Origin: JAZBPO01 sp036351675
Lineage (GTDB): Bacteria > Pseudomonadota > Gammaproteobacteria > Pseudomonadales > Azotimanducaceae
DNA length: 10,578 bases
Direction: 5' to 3'
NCBI GenBank assembly: GCA_036351675.1
Contig: JAZBPO010000187.1
Coordinates: 1 to 10,578 of the forward strand
The notes below the pieces were generated by a model. The model was not told the DNA's origin, searched no databases, and worked only from the letters and a program-made list of their open reading frames with translations. This document shows positions 7,133 to 10,578 of this stretch, piece by piece; position 1 is the stretch's first letter; every line of letters starts with the position of its first letter. The position numbers were made by a program, and so were the translations under genes.

Positions 7133-7731
7133 GCGAACTCGTCGACGGCCCGGCCGGCGCCCTCGAGCTCCTCGTCGACGGCGCGGAGACGCGCAGCAGC
7201 GCGGTGGCAGTGCTCTGCCATCCTCACCCCCAGTACGGTGGTTCGGCCCACGACGCGGTCCTCGGCGCCGCCGTCGAGGCCCTGCGCGCACGGCAGGCCG
7301 TCTGCGTACGCTTCAACTTCCGCGGCGTCGGTCGCTCCGAGGGCCACTTCGACGACGGCCACGGAGAACGGGACGACGTGCTCGCCGTGGTCCGCCACGT
7401 CCGCGCACGCTTCGGACCGAAACCACTGCTGCTGCTCGGCTATTCCTTCGGCGCGCTGATGGCCTGGCGGGCCGCAGCAGAAGCGGCGCCGGATGCGCTG
7501 TTCCTCATCGCCCCACCGGTCGGGCACGCGCCCCTCGACGTCGCCGAAGCACCGCCCTGCACGGTGCACATCGTCGCCGGCGCGCTCGACGAGTACGCTC
7601 CGGAGGCGGCGCTGCGGGCGCTCCATGGGGCGCTCCCTGCGCCCGGCGTGCTCACCATCGTCCCCGGCGCGGACCACGTCTTCGGCGGCTGCGTGGACGA
7701 GGTCGGGCGCGCGCTGCTCGAGGCGAGTTAG
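7129..7731 (+). CDS. COG2945-type alpha/beta hydrolase (200 aa)
   Basis: A small soluble serine hydrolase with a full catalytic triad. The nucleophile is S106 in GYSFGA, the acid is D154 in GALDEYAP and the base is H183 in GADHVFGG. The N-terminal HPHPQYGGS motif (31-39) and RFNFRGVGRSEGHFDDGHGERDD segment (about 62-84) are hallmarks of this uncharacterised dienelactone-hydrolase-like family of about 200-220 aa. No signal peptide is evident, so it is cytoplasmic. The start is the GTG at 7129, which overlaps the TGA of the oxygenase gene by GTGA; the frame is open further upstream (to 6991), but that stretch lies over the oxygenase reading frame and lacks family character. There is no properly spaced Shine-Dalgarno, so re-initiation after the upstream gene is likely. 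Coupling suggests the two proteins are made together, perhaps with the hydrolase acting on an ester related to the oxygenase product; that is inference. Confidence 0.9.
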   Translation: MSELVDGPAGALELLVDGAETRSSAVAVLCHPHPQYGGSAHDAVLGAAVEALRARQAVCVRFNFRGVGRSEGHFDDGHGERDDVLAVVRHVRARFGPKPLLLLGYSFGALMAWRAAAEAAPDALFLIAPPVGHAPLDVAEAPPCTVHIVAGALDEYAPEAALRALHGALPAPGVLTIVPGADHVFGGCVDEVGRALLEAS

Positions 7732-7738
7732 GGAGGCT

Positions 7739-7752
7739 GCGCGCTCACGCGC
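7739..7752. other. Short hairpin between convergent genes
   Basis: GCGCG (7739-7743) pairs with CGCGC (7748-7752) over a CTCA loop. It spans the minus-strand gene's stop codon in a 13-bp convergent gap. It lacks a T run on either strand and is only a weak candidate for a bidirectional terminator; GC-rich chance pairing is possible. Confidence 0.2.
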
Positions 7753-8923
7753 CGGGCCGTGGCACGCCCATCCAGTCCAGCACCCGCGCACACTCCTCGC
7801 GCGCATGGCAGTGGGACAGATCCTCGAGTTCGACGTAGTCGACGCGTGCGCCCGCACCCTCCAGCGCCAGGACGCCTTCCCGCGCACGCTCCGGCGGGAA
7901 CATCCAGTCGAGGGCGCCGTGCACCCAGCGGATCGGCAGGTCCCGGGCGCGCGCGATGCGCCCGTCGAGCATCACCTCGGGTGCGAGCACGCAGGAGAAG
8001 GGGGCCAGCGCCGTGAAGGGCGACGCCTCGCGCAGGCCGCTCATGAGCGCGTAGCTGCCGCCGTCGGACATGCCCGTGAGCAGCATGCGCGAGGCGTCGA
8101 TGGGCAACAGTTCGCGCAGCCGCGTCACCAGCTCGAAGAGCCGATGCGCGTCCGTGTCGTCCACGCCCGGAGCGGCGAGCCCCGGGAAGCTCCAGGTGTG
8201 CTGTGGTGAGGTCGGCGCCACGAGGACACAGCCGCGCGTACGTGCCTCCCGGAGCCAGGCGAAGAGGAAATCGCGGCCGTGTCCGCTGCCGCCGTGCAGC
8301 GCCATCACCAGCGGCATCGGCTCGGCGTCCGCGACCCCCTCCGGTACGTAGGCGGACCAGCCACCACGCTGCGTCCGGTCGTTGTCCGTGTGGAAGAGGC
8401 CGCGCCCCGGTCGCGGCGCCGCCGCCTCCAGCTCGAGGCGTCCGAGCAGCTCGGCGGCGGCAGCCTCGTGGAGGGCGCGTTCGAGAAAGAAGCGCGAGAC
8501 CGGCGGCAGCACCGCGGCGAGGGGCCAGAGCGCCTCCTGGGCGTGCGTGGCACGGCGCAGGGCACGATAGGCACGCGGCACGTCCTCCGGCGTCGCGTCC
8601 TCGAGACCCGCGCAGGCACCGCTCGCCAGCGTCGCCGCCTCGAGGACGCGGTCGCGCAGCGACTGCAGCGGCGCCGGCCAGGAGGGCGCCGTGAAGCGCG
8701 TCACCGCTTCGGAGAGTTCGGCGGCGAGGGGCGCGAGCTGCGAGGCGAGCGCGGGCAGTACGGGGGGATGCAGGTACCGCTGCGCGAACTCGAGCATGGA
8801 CAGCAGATGCAGCACGCGCGGCAGCAGATCGCCGAGCGCCTCGAGGCAGGGGTCTTCCGGGTCGGTCACGACGTGCTCCGCTGCTGCACGGGCGCCCATC
8901 ATACGGCGCCGATCCGCTACCAT
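7745..8923 (-). CDS. Alpha/beta hydrolase, esterase/PHB-depolymerase-like, with N-terminal helical region (392 aa)
   Basis: The C-terminal half (about residues 180-392) is an alpha/beta hydrolase of the phospholipase/carboxylesterase or LpqC/PHB-depolymerase type. It has an oxyanion HGGSGHG at 210-216, nucleophile S286 in GMSDGG, acid D339 in GALDWMFP, and H371 or H373 in LSHCHAREE as the base. The N-terminal 175 or so residues are rich in Leu, Ala, Arg and Glu, look alpha-helical and match no domain I recognise. There is no signal peptide or strong membrane segment, so it is probably cytoplasmic and acts on a small ester, not a secreted polymer. The start is uncertain: ATG at 8923 has GGAG 5 nt upstream (8932-8929) and is preferred. 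ATGs at 8902 and 8899 are alternatives, and 8959 would run up against the divergent gene. It converges on the COG2945 hydrolase with a 13-bp gap but is not its paralogue. Confidence 0.85.
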   Translation of the reverse strand: MVADRRRMMGARAAAEHVVTDPEDPCLEALGDLLPRVLHLLSMLEFAQRYLHPPVLPALASQLAPLAAELSEAVTRFTAPSWPAPLQSLRDRVLEAATLASGACAGLEDATPEDVPRAYRALRRATHAQEALWPLAAVLPPVSRFFLERALHEAAAAELLGRLELEAAAPRPGRGLFHTDNDRTQRGGWSAYVPEGVADAEPMPLVMALHGGSGHGRDFLFAWLREARTRGCVLVAPTSPQHTWSFPGLAAPGVDDTDAHRLFELVTRLRELLPIDASRMLLTGMSDGGSYALMSGLREASPFTALAPFSCVLAPEVMLDGRIARARDLPIRWVHGALDWMFPPERAREGVLALEGAGARVDYVELEDLSHCHAREECARVLDWMGVPRPGA

Positions 8924-8950
8924 CCGATCTCCGACGCCACGGGCAGGAGG
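8918..8950 (+). promoter_or_regulatory. Possible -10 and Shine-Dalgarno for the 7TM-PAS-GGDEF gene
   Basis: In the divergent gap, TACCAT (8918-8923) could be a -10 box (3 of 6 match to TATAAT); no convincing -35 is seen. AGGAGG (8945-8950) is a perfect Shine-Dalgarno core 11 nt before the GTG at 8962 and decides that start, since the nearer GTG at 8954 is in another frame. The RBS is well supported, the -10 weakly. Confidence 0.4.
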
Positions 8951-8961
8951 CCCGTGCATCC

Positions 8962-10527
8962 GTGCAGGTCACGCTCTTCTCGCTGCCGAGTCTCGGCGCC
9001 CTCCTGTTCGCGCTCGTTCTGCTGCCGCGCGTCTGGCGCCAGCGTGCGGCGCCGGGGGGCTGGCACCTGACGGTGCTCCTGGCCGCCATCGCCTGGTGGG
9101 CCGGCGGCCAGGCTCTGGGGACTCTCTCGACCAGCCTCGACGGCAAGTTCCTCGCAGCGAAGCTGCAGTACCCGGGCATCGTCGTGGTCCCGACGGCCTG
9201 GTTCCTGTTCTGCCTGCGCTACACGGGCGAGTTGCGCACGCTCTACGCGAACTGGCCCCTGCTGCTGCCGATCCCCGCCGTGACCCTCGCGATCGCGCTC
9301 AGCAACGAGTTCCACGGCTGGCTCTGGGCCGGCGCCGAGCTGGTGCGCGTGGGCAGCTTCGTCGCCTGGGAGATCGACTACGGCCCCTGGTTCGCCGTTC
9401 ATCGCTGGTGGAGCTATCTGCTCATCGCCATCGGCACGCTCGCGCTGCTGCGCAGCCTCCTCGCATCGCCCTGGCACCGGCGGCGCGCCCTGCTCGTGAT
9501 CGCCGCGCCCGTGCTGGCCCTGGCCGCCAACCTCGTCTACCTCGCCCCGGACTCACCCGTCGCCTGGCTCGACCTGACGCCGGCCGGCTTCGTGGCCGCC
9601 GGCGCGGCGTTCACGCTCGCGCTGCGCGGCGACCTGCTGGACCTCGTTCCACTGTCGCGGGAACGCGTGGTCCTCGACATGGCCGACGCAGTATTCGTGC
9701 TCGGCGCCGACGGCCGCGTGATCGACATGAACCCGGCCGGTGCACGGCTCGCCGGCCGGCACGGCGCCGCGAGGCCCGGACGCGCGCTGTGGGAGTTGCT
9801 GCCGATCCCGCGCGCTACGCTGGAAGAGGAACTCGGCGACGCGGCGACCGTGGATCTGCTCATGACCCTGGAGGGCGAGGCGACGGCCTGGCGTGTGAGC
9901 GCCTCGGCGCTCACGGACCCCCGCGGCGAACACTCGGGCCGCGTCCTGATCTTCCACGAGACCACGGAGCACTGGCGCACCGAGCAGGAACTGCGCGCGG
10001 CCACGGAAGCGCTGGGCGCCGCGAATCGCGAACTGACCCGTCTCGTCACGCTGGACCCACTGACCCGCGCCCTCCAGCGCGGTGCCTTCCTGCGCCAGAC
10101 CCGGGAGGAATGTGCCCGGGCCCGTCGCAGCGGCCGCGAGTTGCGGCTGCTGACCCTGCGCCTCGAGAACCTCGCGCAGCTGAATGCGACCGCGGGGTCG
10201 GAAGTCGCCGATCAGGTGCTGCGCGCGATCGCTCGATTGCTGGAGTCCATGCGCCGGGACGGCGACCTGCTCGGACGCACCGGCGCGGCGGAATTCGCAC
10301 TGCTCATGAGCGAGGCGAGCGCGGCGCAGGTCCAGCGCACCGTCGAGGAACTGCAGCGCGGCCTGCAGCGCTCGCGTTTCCGCGATGCGAACGGGCGCAC
10401 GCTGCCGGTCTGCATTCGCCACGGCGTCGCGGCGCTCGACGAGGCGGACACGGACGCGGACACGCTCCTCTCGCGGAGCGCGGGCGCCCTCGAGGCCGAG
10501 CCGGAGCCCCTGCTGGATGCATCCTGA
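8962..10527 (+). CDS. 7TM sensor with PAS and degenerate GGDEF domain (521 aa)
   Basis: A membrane-bound signalling protein starting at GTG 8962. Seven hydrophobic segments (about 4-24, 34-54, 69-88, 97-115, 148-167, 173-195, 203-222) match the 7TM module found at the N-terminus of many bacterial histidine kinases. A PAS domain follows (about 228-340: MADAVFVLGADGRVIDMNPAGARL), then a short coiled coil (about 338-362) and a GGDEF domain from DPLTRALQRGAF to near 510. The signature is GAAEF (441-445), and the first metal-binding Asp of the usual DxD is R400, so diguanylate cyclase activity is unlikely. N408 and D417, aligned with the guanine-binding Asn and Asp, are kept, and an RxxD inhibitory site (R432-D435) stands at the canonical five-residue spacing before GAAEF. 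It is probably a c-di-GMP or GTP receptor or a regulatory partner. No output domain follows. It is divergent from the minus-strand hydrolase, with 38 bp between the starts. Confidence 0.88.
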   Translation: MQVTLFSLPSLGALLFALVLLPRVWRQRAAPGGWHLTVLLAAIAWWAGGQALGTLSTSLDGKFLAAKLQYPGIVVVPTAWFLFCLRYTGELRTLYANWPLLLPIPAVTLAIALSNEFHGWLWAGAELVRVGSFVAWEIDYGPWFAVHRWWSYLLIAIGTLALLRSLLASPWHRRRALLVIAAPVLALAANLVYLAPDSPVAWLDLTPAGFVAAGAAFTLALRGDLLDLVPLSRERVVLDMADAVFVLGADGRVIDMNPAGARLAGRHGAARPGRALWELLPIPRATLEEELGDAATVDLLMTLEGEATAWRVSASALTDPRGEHSGRVLIFHETTEHWRTEQELRAATEALGAANRELTRLVTLDPLTRALQRGAFLRQTREECARARRSGRELRLLTLRLENLAQLNATAGSEVADQVLRAIARLLESMRRDGDLLGRTGAAEFALLMSEASAAQVQRTVEELQRGLQRSRFRDANGRTLPVCIRHGVAALDEADTDADTLLSRSAGALEAEPEPLLDAS

Positions 10528-10552
10528 CGCTCGTCGAACGAAGACGTATCAT
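10524..10552 (+). promoter_or_regulatory. Likely promoter for a gene beyond the right edge
   Basis: CTGACG (10524-10529, 4 of 6 to TTGACA) and TATCAT (10547-10552, 4 of 6 to TATAAT) are separated by exactly 17 bp. The -35 overlaps the TGA stop of the preceding gene. Transcription would begin near 10559. No start codon follows within the window, so the gene it serves is not seen. Confidence 0.45.
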
Positions 10553-10578
10553 CGCTCGGACGGGACGGAAGCGCCGAG

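Noticed and set aside
5816..7291. A 491-codon minus-strand frame opposite the oxygenase gene
   Set aside because: Arg/Gly/Glu-rich low-complexity translation without motifs, fully explained as the antisense shadow of a gene with intact His motifs.
7728..9179. A 483-codon minus-strand frame overlapping the large hydrolase
   Set aside because: Arg/Ala/Gly-rich translation with no motifs. The other minus-strand frame contains the full Ser-Asp-His hydrolase set and is the coding one.
10081..10527. Active diguanylate cyclase
   Set aside because: The signature is GAAEF and the first metal Asp is replaced by Arg, so catalysis is unlikely despite the overall GGDEF fold.
1..10578. Mobile element, CRISPR array, phage or defence system
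   Set aside because: No transposase, integrase, Cas, toxin-antitoxin or nuclease motif, no direct-repeat array and no terminal inverted repeats flanking a gene block were found on either strand.

Overview
This is a high-GC, gene-dense stretch of a Gram-negative genome. Two TonB-dependent outer-membrane receptors place it in a double-membraned bacterium. GC-rich codon use, receptor type, a probable leaderless promoter and a 7TM-PAS-GGDEF-like sensor suggest a heterotrophic proteobacterium, perhaps a free-living gammaproteobacterium; this is inference, since there is no rRNA or marker gene here. I see no insertion sequence, phage gene, tRNA, rRNA or CRISPR array.

Left half (1-5820): two tandem, same-strand, clearly paralogous TonB-dependent receptors. 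The first is cut by the window edge and lacks its signal peptide, TonB box and plug. The second is complete at 1016 aa. Each is followed by a pair of hairpins, the second of each pair looking like an intrinsic terminator, so they are probably separate transcription units. Barrel strands are conserved between them but the surface loops differ strongly, which suggests related but different ligands. No ligand can be assigned.

Middle (5821-7731): a two-gene operon. The first gene encodes a membrane di-iron hydroxylase of the fatty acid hydroxylase/sterol desaturase superfamily, closest by motif to alkylglycerol monooxygenase. Its TGA overlaps the GTG start of a small COG2945-type alpha/beta hydrolase. 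A -10-like TATCAT lies 7 bp before the oxygenase ATG, suggesting a leaderless mRNA.

Right (7745-10578): converging on that operon is a larger alpha/beta hydrolase (esterase/depolymerase-like) on the minus strand, with an unassigned N-terminal helical region. Divergent from it is a seven-TM receptor with a PAS domain and a GGDEF domain. The GGDEF signature is degenerate (GAAEF, first metal Asp replaced by Arg), but base-recognition positions and an RxxD I-site are kept, so it is more likely a c-di-GMP or GTP receptor than a cyclase. A plausible promoter for a gene just beyond the window overlaps its stop codon.

Taken together the window looks like accessory metabolism (uptake receptors, a lipid or sterol-type oxygenase, two esterases, a sensor). 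The functional links between blocks are suggestive only. I found no clear evidence of an undescribed multi-gene system; the degenerate GGDEF sensor and the oxygenase-hydrolase pair are the most worthwhile leads.
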